Below are positions 47,701 through 60,615 of a stretch of DNA of 64,000 bases, piece after piece (the stretch's first letter is position 1; every line of letters starts with the position of its first letter). The stretch is from positions 12,336,540 to 12,400,539 of the forward strand of contig JABBOT010000001.1 in NCBI GenBank assembly GCA_016165875.1. Reading direction: 5' to 3'. The notes under the pieces are model-generated. The model was not told where the DNA came from and made no database searches. It was given only the letters and a program-made list of their open reading frames with translations. This stretch comes from Acanthopleura granulata. Taxonomy: Eukaryota; Mollusca; Polyplacophora; Chitonida; Chitonidae. The position numbers and the translations under genes were made by a program.

Positions 47701-50700
47701 TGAAACCAAAATATTTTAACTAAAGATTCCTAAGAATGCAGGTGAAAGAAAATAAAGGTAAATGAATCTGATAATGTCAAAAGCCAAATAAACTTCTTTT
47801 CACAACTGGGGTATTAAACAACAAGTTACAAAAGTCGAGGCGATTTTCAAGAGATCACCTGATATGGTTATGCAAATAGAACAAGTGGAATGACGACACA
47901 CAAATCTCACTAATGGTAATCTCAATAACTATGTATATAATGCTACGAAAAGAGCTTCAAAACCTTAAAGAATAAATGATAAAGAAATAACGTAAACTCC
48001 AGAAAACAACATATAAGCATCAGAATACCAATATCACAACAGGACTGTTAACACGAGAGAACAGTGCTGTGATGTCACTTAGCTGTGTGACATTTCTTCT
48101 AACAGCAACTGAGATACTAAAAAAATCCCAAAACAAAGAAACAGAAAATAACAATTCTCTGCATGCAATTAAATCTGACTGGAAAATGTTACAGTTGAAT
48201 GATTACAATTATGAAAAAGTTAAAATCTTCTTGCACCACAAAAGAATTGTTAACATAGCATGCAATGAACACAGCAAAATGATGATTCCATCTAATTTTA
48301 TATACTGGTACAGTACATATAGCTAATTCTCAAGCAGAGTCTCACAAATATTTTCATGAATCTGCAGCTACTCAACATGTTTCCCTTTTTCAACAAGAAA
48401 GTGACAAAGTATGTATGAAGACACTTGCAACATCATTCCTTTTTCATTCCCACTATCAAAATGGGACTGAATGTGCAACAATAAAAATCATCTAAAGAAA
48501 CTAAAGAAATGTATTTATTCAAAACACTAACACGTGTATGGAAGAAACAACCAAACCTTGATCAATTCTATTTTAAGATAACCCTTTAAATTCTGATATG
48601 TGATATGAAAATTTAGCATGAGATGAAATAAAGCAGATCTACGTGTTCTACTACTGCCTACCATAGCAGGATGCTAAAAACTTGTCTATGGTTGTGCTAC
48701 GGGCTTCATGAGAAACTTTTGAATAAAACAGTACAAAATATAATTTTCACTGCATTTGCAAAACTAATGGTGCAAACAAAAAAAAAAAACCTTTTTAAGT
48801 CAGCAGTTAAAAGGTGTGAACCATGAGTGGTCTATGATTTATGTAACTAGCTGTTTAGTACGCACGGATCTTGGAGATCACAACACCCAGGCCAAATACT
48901 TTACATAAACAAAATGTCAATTAAATCAGATTGATGATTTGGGAACAGGTCAACCAGGGATTAAGAGATCTGTGAATTAAACAACACAGGTGCGAACAGG
49001 TGTAGCAACACTCACCAGCTGGAGTTTGGTCAGGTAGCGTTTCCACCAGAGGTACTTCTGAAACTGCGGCCCCAGAGCCGAGACTCCGTAATATGAGTAC
49101 ATCACAACATGGATGAAAGAGTTCAGCATCGCACCAAAGAAAGCTACAAAAACAAAATTAATTCAACATCTGTACCTTCACATAAACCCGTCACATGAAT
49201 CATATTAGAATTTGAAATAAATAACATTCACAAATACTACAATCTAGGACTTAATCAACTCAAACTGGGTAAACTTTCACAAAACTCCACACAGATTTTT
49301 CCTTGTAAATGTGCACGGACTTTATGGAGGTGTACATCATATGATGTTATTTATGAAAGGAAGTCTGACGTCAGTTGACATATATTTGTGTTGATTTTCA
49401 TATTGTCTGATCTCAGCTCAATAAACTTCATGCTGACATAACAGTTTTAACTTGTGCAATCGAATGATAGGTCTTGACAAGGCAGCATAGTAACTATTCA
49501 TCAAATTATGTTGCCAGCTGTTAGCTAAGGGAGGCCACTCAAGGAAAGAAATCACCCTACTATTAAAGCTATCAGAGGAATTTCATTTCCACAGTAATGC
49601 AGAATAAAGTGAGCCGGCTTACACTGTCCTCCTGCAACCCACTTGACGCCGATCCACCAGATGGGGAACATCGTTGCATGATGATACACATGCAGAAATG
49701 ACACCTGGTTGTTCTTTTTCCGTAAAATGAAAAAAACTGTGTCCAGCATTTCCACGCATTTGGAAAAGTAAAACCACCACAAAGCCTTTGCTATCTGTGA
49801 AGACACATAAACAATGAATAATATCACTATGGTACTTCAGAAAATGAAATAAAAAAGGCGGGGCTCAGGGAAGATCAATAATATACTGGTTGAGCTGTAT
49901 TACCCTCATGAAATAAAGACATTATTATTAATATTATTATTATTATGATTAAATGAAATTATGTCTAATGAGAACATGAAATTAGGGCTAAGGACAATAT
50001 GTAGCAATTAACACTCATATGAAACCCACGAAAAAAAATTAACGAACAATGATGATAAATCTGTGTCATACTCAAAAATGACTCACTTACACCACAGCAG
50101 TCAGTGTCATGGAAGGAGGAAGCAGTGCTCGGAGTGAACCACGAGCTGTTGGCAAGTAACTGACAAACTTTCCAACAAGTGACATAAATTTTGAAACACA
50201 TTTGACCTCTATCAAGGCCACAAACACTGGAGGCTGAGAAATCTATGAACAAGGGTATGGCCACATATATATTATTTCTGACCGGGATAGTCAGCTGTTA
50301 AGTTGTTCAGTCATTGTCTGTTATGTTCATTATCATAACGGAACAACAGAAACACTCCAAGCCTTTTGTAATCAACAAAGGTTCATTCATTACAACGGTA
50401 ACATGGAGAGTGACCAGGACTCAGAGGTCCTTACTAGTCAACTCTCCAGCCCAATCCTAACTTGTCCCTCTAGCAGACAGCATTGTTTATATATAATCTT
50501 TAACAATACAAAGTTTACTTAACCAGGGGTAACCGTCTGGTTGTCATGATGAATACAAGTTACTGTGAGTATGAACAAGTACAGTAGAGACAGTCTGAGT
50601 TCATACTCTTAATCTATAAGCAATAGTCTTTGTATAATCGCTCTCAGATACTTGGTAGATTACACTCAATGTTACATATGTATTTCATTATAAACTTTCA

Positions 50701-53700
50701 TTATATATTAGGTACTGTTGTGACATTGGTACATGTAAAATGTAAAGCTATTCTGTAACTGGTCATCAATCCAAGAAACTCTCTATCCAATGATTCAAAC
50801 TTACATGTTCTGTGTTTTACTACTGACAATCTAAACCTGTGGCAAAACTATGCCTACATCAATGCTGAGATTAAAGACATTTAAGATCATCATGGTAAAG
50901 AGAACAAACATCTTACATTTTCCAAAAGAAAATTTTCTTCCAAGAACTCACCCTCATTTCATTTACATCATAAGTGTAGCTAACTGGCTGGCAATAATAA
51001 CTGTATCCTAGATTTGTTGAAGCGATAAGGATCTGAAATAATTAAAAAAAATAAGTATGTGTTCTTGAATGTCTTAAAAAGAACATCCCTTGTTATGAAA
51101 GTCTTTGTGTGAAAATTTGGCATTTGCAGTCTTGTATAAACTTGAATAACACAAACTTTTGACACTATCAGCTTCAGACAGCATACAGAAGTACAGAAAA
51201 CAAGAAAATTCAATAACAGAATAACACCATAATTAACAGTCACACTCTATCATGGTAACTTTAAATACAATTCAAAGTTCTGTAACTTACAACTGTTTTG
51301 TCTTCTTGCTTTATACCACTAATCTGTCTAACTTGTCCATTCATCTCAGAAGAGACTATACCAGAGACTTTTGGTAGAAAATTGATAGGTGCTGGCTACT
51401 TTTGTTACCTTTTAGAAAACACATTCCTCATCTGTAATATATATTATTTTAAAAAGGTAATGAATAATTCAGTGTATGAAAGTATGCACGTGGATGTATA
51501 CTTCATGGATGGACATCCCAAAACAACCTTAAGCTTGTGGGAGCCTATAAAGTTCACAGTCCTCAATCGTGTCACCATGCAAGCTCTGGTTCACATAGCT
51601 GGGCAAGGGATAATGTATATGCCATCTTCAATTCCATTGTAATATGCATAAGCTTTTGCTGTGTCAGCAAAATCAAGCCAAAAAATTACCTATTTTGAAT
51701 GCATCAAAGTGCCCATTGTTAAGATTTGGTCTTACAAGCACTAAAATGATTGAATTTCACAAACTACATGTATTTCCATGTGTGTGACCAATATTCTCTG
51801 GTACAGTCTCTTTACTGAAGACACCTATCCAAGGCAACAACCTTTGATCAGGCAGATTCACACCTCCTGATAACTTACCTCGGTGAATATATGCAAATTC
51901 ATGATGATTAGACAAAAGTTGTAAAAGAATAGAGTGTATTTGAATTTCATTGGTTCCCGATTCTCCATGATTCTGGGGCCGATCCATACCACGAAGAGGT
52001 AGAGTCCAGTGATGGCTAAAGTGGGGAGGTAACTCTGCATGAGAAACCAGTCAGCCACTCGCTCATCTGAAAACAGACCAATGGTGCAGGCTCTTGTAAA
52101 ACCACAAACATCAGTTTTAATGCAGATATTTATGCCTCTGATAGGCATATTTCAAGTTTCGATGTGACAGCATCCTGGTGGCATCATTTCGCGCTCCTCA
52201 ATTAATGGCGTAGCGCAACAAGTCAGTTATCTTAAAATGACTAGGTACAACATGTATAATATTAATTAATATTGTCCATAATCGATGACATTTTACGAAA
52301 TATTAATATTTAAGGATTTTTGAGGTAAGTCAGGAAATTAAACTCATCTGTTGTGGACAATTTTCATTATTGTATATGCTTTCCCAGGTTAAAATCCAAT
52401 GCTTTGCCCCTCTGTAAAATGATATCGCAAAGACATCATCAGGATGTCTTAACATCGAACCTTGACACCATCTTACTGACATGAGCTTTAATGTTGATAA
52501 TGCTGGTAAATACACATACATTCCATATATCGTCATCAATTGATATCAGACCTCTACATGTAGGTCCATCAACTCACATGAAATTTAATTTATCTATTTA
52601 ATTATTTGCTTTTTGCTGAATGTCATACTTATACTTAAAAGACTTTTTCACTGATTTTAATTATTGCAAAAAAACCTTGGAATAAAACCAATGACCTTTG
52701 TTGAGTTATTTGCAGACTTTCTCACATGTGATATCCAGGCCTGGGGCTGTTTCAACAAAACTTTGTAAGTCATTCTCGTACCTTTTCCCTAATAGACGTT
52801 TAAGTTGGGGGTTGTAAGGCAAAAGTGGTGATTTATGAGAAAAGTTATGACAAACTGATTTCAGAAATTTCGTGAAAGTGAGCCATGCACTCTACGTTGG
52901 TGGCAAACAAGTGGTCTTCAACAAACATCAAACTGCGCAAATGAACACATGAGCACTGTTGACCACTTGTTGTCACCTAGGCCTCACAAGCAATGCGAGT
53001 GGGTGAATTCACAAGTTGTCCAAGCTGGTGTTGAGCAGCTTTAGAACAGATAGCATACACACATGTATACCTGAGTAAGTCACATCTGATTTGCTACATG
53101 CAGGCAACATGTATGACACTAACAGTACAAACTTCAAACCTTGAAAATAGCACAGGTGTTTACATTTTGATATTAAGCATTAACATCACACCTTCATTTT
53201 TCTAGAAATCAATATGCTGCCTTATGTATTCTTTTCGAGACGGTAATGTTGTATACCAGCAGATATGAAGCACACAGCCATTCAGCTTACACAGCTGTAC
53301 CGAGTTCTGGCCACTTGCCCATGTCCTGGGCTGTCGCTGTGTTATACATCAGAGCCTACTGCGCACAAAGTTTCAATGTAGCATATGCTGCAGGAGAGAG
53401 AAGCTGACACACACATGCACAGGTGGGTAGTGTCAAGTATACCATTACACTGCACTTAATCTGCATCTGCAGTTAATTCAATAAAAGCTCCCGTCTACTC
53501 TGTATATTCCAGGCCCACTGACTCGCTCAGAATCCCTTGTGGACCTTACCACCAGTCATACTGGATATAAGGAAACAAACCGTGACAGCCACACGTACAT
53601 GTAAGCTAAGCAGGTAGAAGGCTAGTCACACTTAGTGTATCCACTCTGGAGGCATTTAACAGTGCAGGTTCTGCAGAATTCCAGCAACAAGGTAAGAACT

Positions 53701-55889
53701 CAAAGTCTATCTTGATCCTGTCGTAATGCATCGTTAAACTTGAGCTTTTGAGCAATGGGTACTTGTACCTCAATCTCAAATGTCTTAAAGGTAAAACAGA
53801 AATGTCGTGATATCAGCCAAAACAGCTGCATTATTAGGTAATATAAATAACTGCTTGGTTAAAACTGATTACACGGTAATGAGTTTAATTTTCTCCCTGT
53901 CTTCAATTTGTCTGTTTTTGGAGCGACAAATCTTGATAATGCAACGTGACAAAAACAAAAAGGTATGTTTTTTGAACATTACAATGGATACCTTATTGAT
54001 GCATGCATACTTTTGGTCTAGTCTTCTCCTTTAAATAGTTACCTTGACAAGGATTCTAATGGCAGAAAAGAGACTTGAAGGTCATGACTTTGGTAATTTA
54101 CCATAATTAACACATACACTAGGCATTAACATAATGAAACGTATGCAAAACATGAACTCAAGGCATGCACTACTTTTCAGGGCACCACCCTGAACATTCA
54201 CCATAACGGTGATCCTAACACACAACAAACTAAGTCGTGAGGTTTGCAATTTACTGCAATTAATATGCACATGGATCATTATTGTACTTTACAAGTATGC
54301 AAATCTGAGCTCAATACATGCAGTACTTTTTAAGACATCACCTGTAACATTGCCCATTAAAACCGCTTTACTTGTTATTGGTCATATTGGACATGCTGGA
54401 CGCAGACTCTTATTTACTTATCTATTTACTTGATTGGTGTTTTATGCATTCCTCAAGAATATTTCCCTAATATGACGGCCGCCAGCTTTATAATGGGACC
54501 AGACAGAGCCTGCCAGAAGTGCATGACAATTAACAGGTTTCTAGCAGACCTTCCCACATCTGACCAGAAAGGAAGCCAGTGACCGCATCGGTGAGAAGCA
54601 CCTAGGTCATTACGCCGCCCTGGTGCACTAACTCTCTCAGCCACAGCTGACTCAAGACACAGCACAAGCTGCACCTGTGCTCTGAGCAGGCAAGCAAAAT
54701 ACTGCCAGAAGATTTTCTCCTCAGTTCTGCTGGAAACTTCTAAATGATTTAGAGAAAACCTTTGCATGAACAGAAAACAGAACTGAGTATTTATTATCAA
54801 ATCAAATTAATCAGGACAAGTAACTACCAGGGAGGTATATCCACATTCCATGTAAATTGTTAGGCATCCAATGCTTCCCAAACTTTGAATTAACAGTTTA
54901 ATCAGAAACTTGGTAACAAAGTTTTCAGCACATGAAAACCCTTTCGGTAAACCTTGATCCTTAATCTCAATATCATTATATGCAGGAAACAAACCTCCAT
55001 ACCCAATACATGGCATAATAAAATAAAAGATTATACTACACTGTATCTGAGCAACAAGATATAAAAAAAAAACAGAGAAAATCTGAAAGTTTCACGAAAT
55101 CTGAAGGGCTTTCTCAGAAATTTGGTAACAAGGTTTTCAGCACCCTCGTGAGAAGCGCTCCTTAATTACCAACACTTTAAGGAGGGGATTTATTATGTAG
55201 ATACAGTCAACTAAAATGGTTAAGCTATGTACAGCTCATGTCTAACAAATCTGCAACATGAAGAGATTGTACTATTGATACAAATGCCATACAGTGCTGT
55301 ATTTCATCTAATTTATTTATTTATCTGTTGTGTGTTTTACAATGTACTCAAGAATATTTCACTTATATGACAGCGGCCAGCATCATGGTGGGAGGAAACC
55401 GAGCAGACCCCAGGGGAAAACCACAACTATCCGCAGATTGCTGGCAGACTTCCCTATCTATGATTGGAGAGGAGGCTAGCATAAGATAGCCTTGAACTTA
55501 GAGCCATGAGCCACATTAATGCCCTTGGCCAAAGAGGACCCACATTTGATCTTAGGTTGGCTCCCTGGAAATGAATATTCATAAGCAAACAAAGGCTTCA
55601 AAATAATACTTTTTATCTCAATACTGAGCTTTACTTCTATGACATTTCCAGAGTTCACAAAACCCTCCATGGTGATCCTATGAGGTGAATACTTCAATCA
55701 TGATCATGGAAAATATGTCACTTTACAAAAGCTAACCTTCAGGTAAAATATATGTACATGTAGACTGAACTACTGTGACAAAATCTTACACCAGAAGACA
55801 ATTCAGGAAGTGTGAAAGTTACCTGACATGGAATGTGCCTCATTGTAGAAGGCCTGGAAATGGTGAATCTTGTCCGTAATGAGATCCAT
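44740..55889 (-). CDS. ELOVL4: very-long-chain fatty acid elongase, ELOVL4-like (ELOVL-A)
   Basis: Coding exons: 55889-55823, 52066-51879, 51032-50952, 49794-49623, 49143-49016, then either 6A (46771-46607) or 6B (46544-46383), then 44850-44740. Gives 303 aa (6A) or 302 aa (6B). Elongase motifs are all present: KCVEMLDT (KxxExxDT), [10 protein letters not shown] (QxxxLHxxHH, the metal-binding histidine box), [12 protein letters not shown], and TKLQL(T/I)Q across the exon 5/6 junction. The C-terminus KKQK is a dilysine ER-retrieval signal. Family role: ER-membrane 3-ketoacyl-CoA synthase, the rate-limiting condensation in very-long-chain fatty acid elongation. The start exon opens at an acceptor 2 nt before the ATG; a likely noncoding exon has its donor at about 58118. 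The ELOVL4 label is by resemblance; subfamily needs a tree. Confidence 0.93.
45300..45420 (+). repeat. tRNA-like SINE fragment in ELOVL-A intron 6
   Basis: TGTGCTAGTGG (A-box-like) at about 45313 and GGTTCAAATCC (B box) at 45368-45378, correctly ordered and spaced for a pol III promoter. The rest is diverged. Confidence 0.55.
45905..46240 (-). pseudogene. unrecognised coding-like segment in ELOVL-A intron 6
   Basis: The - strand reads [37 protein letters not shown] and then a stop. A shifted frame reads [39 protein letters not shown] and [16 protein letters not shown]. The residue mix and codon-like texture look coding rather than random, and the switch suggests a frameshift. I do not recognise the family; it may be a retroposed or transposon-derived fragment. 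Confidence 0.3.
46383..46544 (-). CDS. ELOVL4: ELOVL-A exon 6B (canonical alternative)
   Basis: 54 codons, phase 0 at both ends, GATTTTAG acceptor and AAAG|GTAAAG donor. It reads [20 protein letters not shown], then [13 protein letters not shown] and [15 protein letters not shown]. It keeps the HT of vertebrate ELOVL4 (GHTALSLY). It encodes the last transmembrane segment(s). Confidence 0.9.
46607..46771 (-). CDS. ELOVL4: ELOVL-A exon 6A (alternative duplicate)
   Basis: 55 codons, phase 0 at both ends, CCGACCAG acceptor and CAG|GTAAAT donor. It reads [20 protein letters not shown], then [12 protein letters not shown] and [16 protein letters not shown]. Clearly homologous to 6B, but the HT pair is replaced by YG. 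Only 62 nt separate it from 6B. Confidence 0.9.
54428..54650 (-). repeat. tRNA-derived SINE, family 1
   Basis: TTGATTGGTGTTTTATGC, CTCAAGAATATTTCC, GCAGACCTTCCCACATC and GGTGAGAAGCACCTAGGTCA in family order; internal deletion around the B box. In ELOVL-A intron 1. Confidence 0.75.
55322..55520 (-). repeat. tRNA-derived SINE, family 1
   Basis: ACTCAAGAATATTTCACTTA, GGTGGGAGGAAACCGAGCAG and a CTTGAACTTAGAGCC block; head truncated. In ELOVL-A intron 1, about 300 bp from coding exon 1. Confidence 0.75.
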
Positions 55890-58118
55890 GGCTAAAAAAT
55901 ATACCTGTGTCACCTACAACAGAAACATCACAAATTCAAACAACACACCACTACATGAATCAACTAACAGCAATTCTGACAGATATACAAATTTTCATAC
56001 ACACAACAAATTATGACCCTGTGTCAGCAACATACACATTACAATTTAACTGCACATTCCATCAAATTACACCTAACAACAGTCAGCCATGAGTGCAAAT
56101 GTGTCAAAACAATACTGACTTTCACACAAGAGTAAGGGTCTTTCAAAGTTAGATTTATAAATTTGTGGTTGGGTCCTTACATAAAGCTCTTAATTACTGT
56201 CCATAAACCTTTAGTTTTTCTCATTTCCTATGTTTTGAGCAAGAAAAAAAAAACAATAAATATATTTACATGATGGTGAAAGTGATACTTCAAACACCTT
56301 GTGTGGTGAAGTAACATCAGTCACGCTATAGACAACTTTAGCCTTTCCAAATCTACTGTCTCAAAGTTTAAATGCTGTGTACTGTTTGCTGCCAACTGAT
56401 AATACTGGTACCGCCTTGTTAGCATTTGCACAAAGTGCAGTTGTCTCCCTTTGTGTCAATGCCAACCTACAATACCTGTGCTCCCAGGCAGAACCCTTAA
56501 CACCAAATCACAAAGCTATCACCACGAAATCTGCACTTTAACATCATGCCTAAGGTGATGTACAGTGACACCTCCAGACCACAATGACATCGTCATCTTG
56601 TACATGTACCTTACATCTCCCACTGGCAAGACTAGCCATTACTGAGTCTAGAACGAGGAACCATTTCGGCTGTTAGCGTAAGAGAAGCAAGGGTTCTGAC
56701 ACAGGCAATGTATTATCATCCGATTCCTGTTATGACATTACTTTACATCACATCTGATTCTCACCAAAAAAAGATTTGTCAGGAAGGATACATACAGTGA
56801 TAATGTATGACAGAGGGTGGGAGGGGCTGCATGCTGCAAGTTATAGAACTGAGTTATAGATTTGAGCCACTAAAACCTAATTACGCTAATGTGTCACAAA
56901 TACCATGATCTAGCCTAATGAATTGCAAGTTGTATGCTAATGATACAGCATCTAATAGAGGTCTACTCCTTGAACCAAGGGTATTTTCCTATGTGCACTT
57001 AAAACACCCCCAGTGTTTTATACTTGACACTTTCTCAATAAACATTCCCTAGCCAAGAGGATTGCACACCATTTGCAGACTGTTCTCCAGGGTTATGGAC
57101 TTTTCACTGTGCTGATCACTGTTATTGACAGAAAACAACAGTTCAAAGTCCAAAAGAGATGGAAAGTACCCATTGTGGAGAATGCTATCTACTCCGCATC
57201 TTTGCATGCACTGAAATATTTGATTGCTGTCTAGAAATGACCAATTTGAGTATAACAGAAGCCAATTCTGTTCCAACAAAAGTGTGATCCCTGTGGCTAT
57301 GGAATGCTGGTTGAGAAAATATTAGGCAGGGAATGCTAGGAAAGTGTGAATAGGAAAATACTCATCGTTTTGGGAGCAGACATCTGTTCGACAATGTATC
57401 ATCAGCATACCATGATCCTGTATTAGCAAGTGCTACATATCTTCTACACCTACATGCACACTTAACAGTACAATACGTCGAACAAGGTCAAATGTGTGGC
57501 TATAAGCATACAGCTCAGTTAATTAACCTGTTTTAACTCACTGCGAAAAAAAAAGAAAAAAAAAAAAGTGCCAATTCATCGTGTCAGTAGCACGAACAGC
57601 CTGCTTTGACCCACTGAGCAACATTTTCATGTGCACATGAACAGCTGTGAATGTATTTCACTGGGATTCCAGCACATGTATGTGTTGATTTATCTCCCTA
57701 AACCCGACCATTCTGATGCTGACTGGAGAGTTGTCACAGTTGGGAACTACATCCTAACAACACATACAATATGACAGATACAAAGTACTGTGTGTATCAT
57801 TTGATCAGGTCAGTTAACACCCACACTTCACACCCCCGGTTTGCCTTGTGCACAGACCTCCCTCAAATGGCCACTATGACCCTGGGAGAATTCTAGAGTC
57901 CATGTGGGTAGGTTGATACAGCGGACCGGTACACTGTACACCCCATTAACACTAAGGTCAATGTACACTTTCACAAGCCACGCTTGCCGGCAACTTCCCC
58001 GTCGGCATCTCAGCCTATCATCCATGTGGTTACACACGCCTTGCCGATACCCCATTTCATAGCATCTAGCCATTTTGCCGTTATCTTATAGGTATAACAA
58101 TGAATTGGGAGTACTTAC

Positions 58119-58420
58119 CTAAAAAAAGAATACATGGACAACCCCGTTAATGCCCACACAGCAGTGATATCGACAAGAAATACCCTATGATATCTAATGT
58201 TGCCACTGACTACGCGCGAACAAAGTCCTCCCTGGGAACAGGTTAAAGGTTATCGTCAGCCAGCCAGCCAATCGCTGGTGTCGTCTCAGCGGGCACATGC
58301 TTGCACACGTCAAACGCACTTCACTCGGACTTCAGCGTATCTGAACATGCATATCGCCGTCTTTCAGAAAGCCGACCATTTATGTATGCTTCACCGACCT
58401 TGAAATTGTTAAACGTGAAA
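58119..58420 (-). other. candidate noncoding first exon and promoter of ELOVL-A
   Basis: An AG|GTAAGTA donor on the - strand at about 58118 and a CpG-richer stretch up to about 58420 fit a 5' UTR exon spliced to the acceptor 2 nt before the ATG at 55889. Exon start not determinable. Confidence 0.4.
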
Positions 58421-60595
58421 AAGGAAAGCATCAGTTGTAATATACACCTAATTTAATCTTTACGAAATTATTTGTCCAAGACAGACGATGATGCACATTT
58501 ATAGGAGGCACATAAGATACATGTATACAGACCTATTGCTGAGAATCAAAATCCACAATTTGGACTCATTATCTAATATACTGAACACTCTTGTCGAAAA
58601 GTGTTGATTTTTTCTCATTGATATAATCTATCAAGATGTGCAAATGTCAAAACATGGCTCAATACTACTGCGTGTGTAAATATAGCCGTAGGCCTGCATA
58701 CATTGCCATGCAATTTAGGCCACGTTTATTTTCGGATGGACATGTGTTTTAACACGTCCAATATACCTCACAATGCATGCATTTCTATGTCTTAAAAGCT
58801 TCCTATGTAGCGACAAATATTCTCTAATCATCCTTTATTGGTTAAAGGAATAAGTTATGACAACATACATTTCACGTGCAGAGGCTGCATGACCCGTCGG
58901 CACCGAACAATTAAAGCCGGAACCATGCACCACACAAAAATGAAGTAAACATTAGTAGAAAGACCATTAAAACTATACATGTAAACACATTTGTTCTTTC
59001 TGGTGATCCTTATTTCACTTTCACGTTACATTTTAGCCCGCAATACAAACACCTTCGCAGTGCTTAGAAATACATAAATACACGTACGTTCGAACTGACA
59101 GCGACCGCGAGGAAACCTGGGGAACCAACGTATTTCTCATAAATCCTTTCAGGCATGCCACTGTTCTCGCTGAAACATCATTTACTGTGCTGAATGGCTT
59201 ATTTAATTTTTAATTTTTTTTACTTACTTTTGTTTATATCTATTTATTTTTTTATTTTATCTATTTTGTTTTATTTTATTTTTTGGTGAAAGTGGGTCAT
59301 TCAAACGTAGGCCTGTCTCGAGTTCTGAGGTTTCATTGGCCCGAACCCCACCTCATGTGACATAGCAATGCCTGGCCTAACTCATCTGTATATAATATAC
59401 AGGCCTACCCACACGTGCTAAGTTATAGTCGATTTATTGCGCATATTACCCAAGGGTTTTCAATAATATATGAACTTGTGTTCCAAGTTGCTTGGTCCCT
59501 CAGTCAGATATACATCCAATGAATCACACTCCTTGCCTGAATGGCGTGAGGCGTATAACTATAGCAGTGTTTTGTGTTCGGCCCACACAATCCACAAGCG
59601 TATAAGTCAGATCTCCTTTCCGTCGCTGAAATTTCCACTTCACAGATTTATCTTGGCTACAACCATTGCTTTGCTCAACAATGCAATAAAGTTTCTTCGA
59701 TGTCCAAATCTAGCTGTCTATATATCAATGAACAGGGAGAATGCTGTAGACTTCGTACTTCTTCATTATAATGTCCTCAAAAGTGCATACATTCAGGTCA
59801 GAATTGAGGATAAATGGGAAAAACAGAAGATTTTATTCCGCTCAGAGATGCATGAAGTAATTCAATAAAAATGTCTGACAAGAGTGCACACATATTGTAC
59901 GTGTAATTTAGTACATTGGCTGTTGATCGTGAATGCGAGTTTTTCTTGAGCCTCGTGGGCGGGACTGGGGTGGGCAACGGTATCCACATGGCAGGTTCCC
60001 TGTGCGTGCATGTCCTGCTCTGTGTTGATATGTACGCAGCACTACCATAGTGAGAATGACTGATGCCTAATTGTGCATGACCACAAAATCAACTCAAATA
60101 CATGCCTTCGTTGCTATCAACAACTCGTCCTGGTGATTTCCTTTACATATAACTTGATCACGCTCAGCCAATGAATTAATCCGAAAAGACGACAGTGACA
60201 ATTTGCGTCAAATAAGATTGACTTTGATTGGTTGTTACCCACGCCGTATCTCACACACGTGTTGCGGGTGCAAGCACGCTGTGTGGTATGAGCTGATGGC
60301 AACGGTAATGTACTTAACAGCATAGAATAAGCAATGCGTTTTTATATTGTTTCAAATGCAAGTGGTAAATAATGTTTACGAACTGTTATTCAACTAATGA
60401 CAGTTTCTGAAAATCGTCAATATTGTTGTATTAACAATTAGGCCTATACAGGTGCCAAATTTGCAAAAACTTGCAAATATGATTAGCAGGTACATATACA
60501 GCGTATATGCATATACACTGCACAGTGCGTATGTATATAAATCAACGCTATCTATTTCAGATCTGCAATGCCATTTTCCTTCTTTTTTTTTTCAG
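58421..60595. other. intergenic spacer between the divergent elongases
   Basis: No gene supported. AT-rich, including a T-rich stretch at about 59205-59285. The 132-codon frame at 59470-59868 has no recognisable family and no splice context. The ELOVL-B first noncoding exon must lie here or further left, because its first coding exon begins at an acceptor (60595). Confidence 0.5.
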
Positions 60596-60615
60596 AGCCT
60601 TTTCCTGTTTTCACA

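Noticed and set aside
59470..59868. 132-codon + strand frame upstream of ELOVL-B
   Set aside because: No recognisable domain, no splice context and composition like the surrounding noncoding DNA. Possibly real but unsupported.
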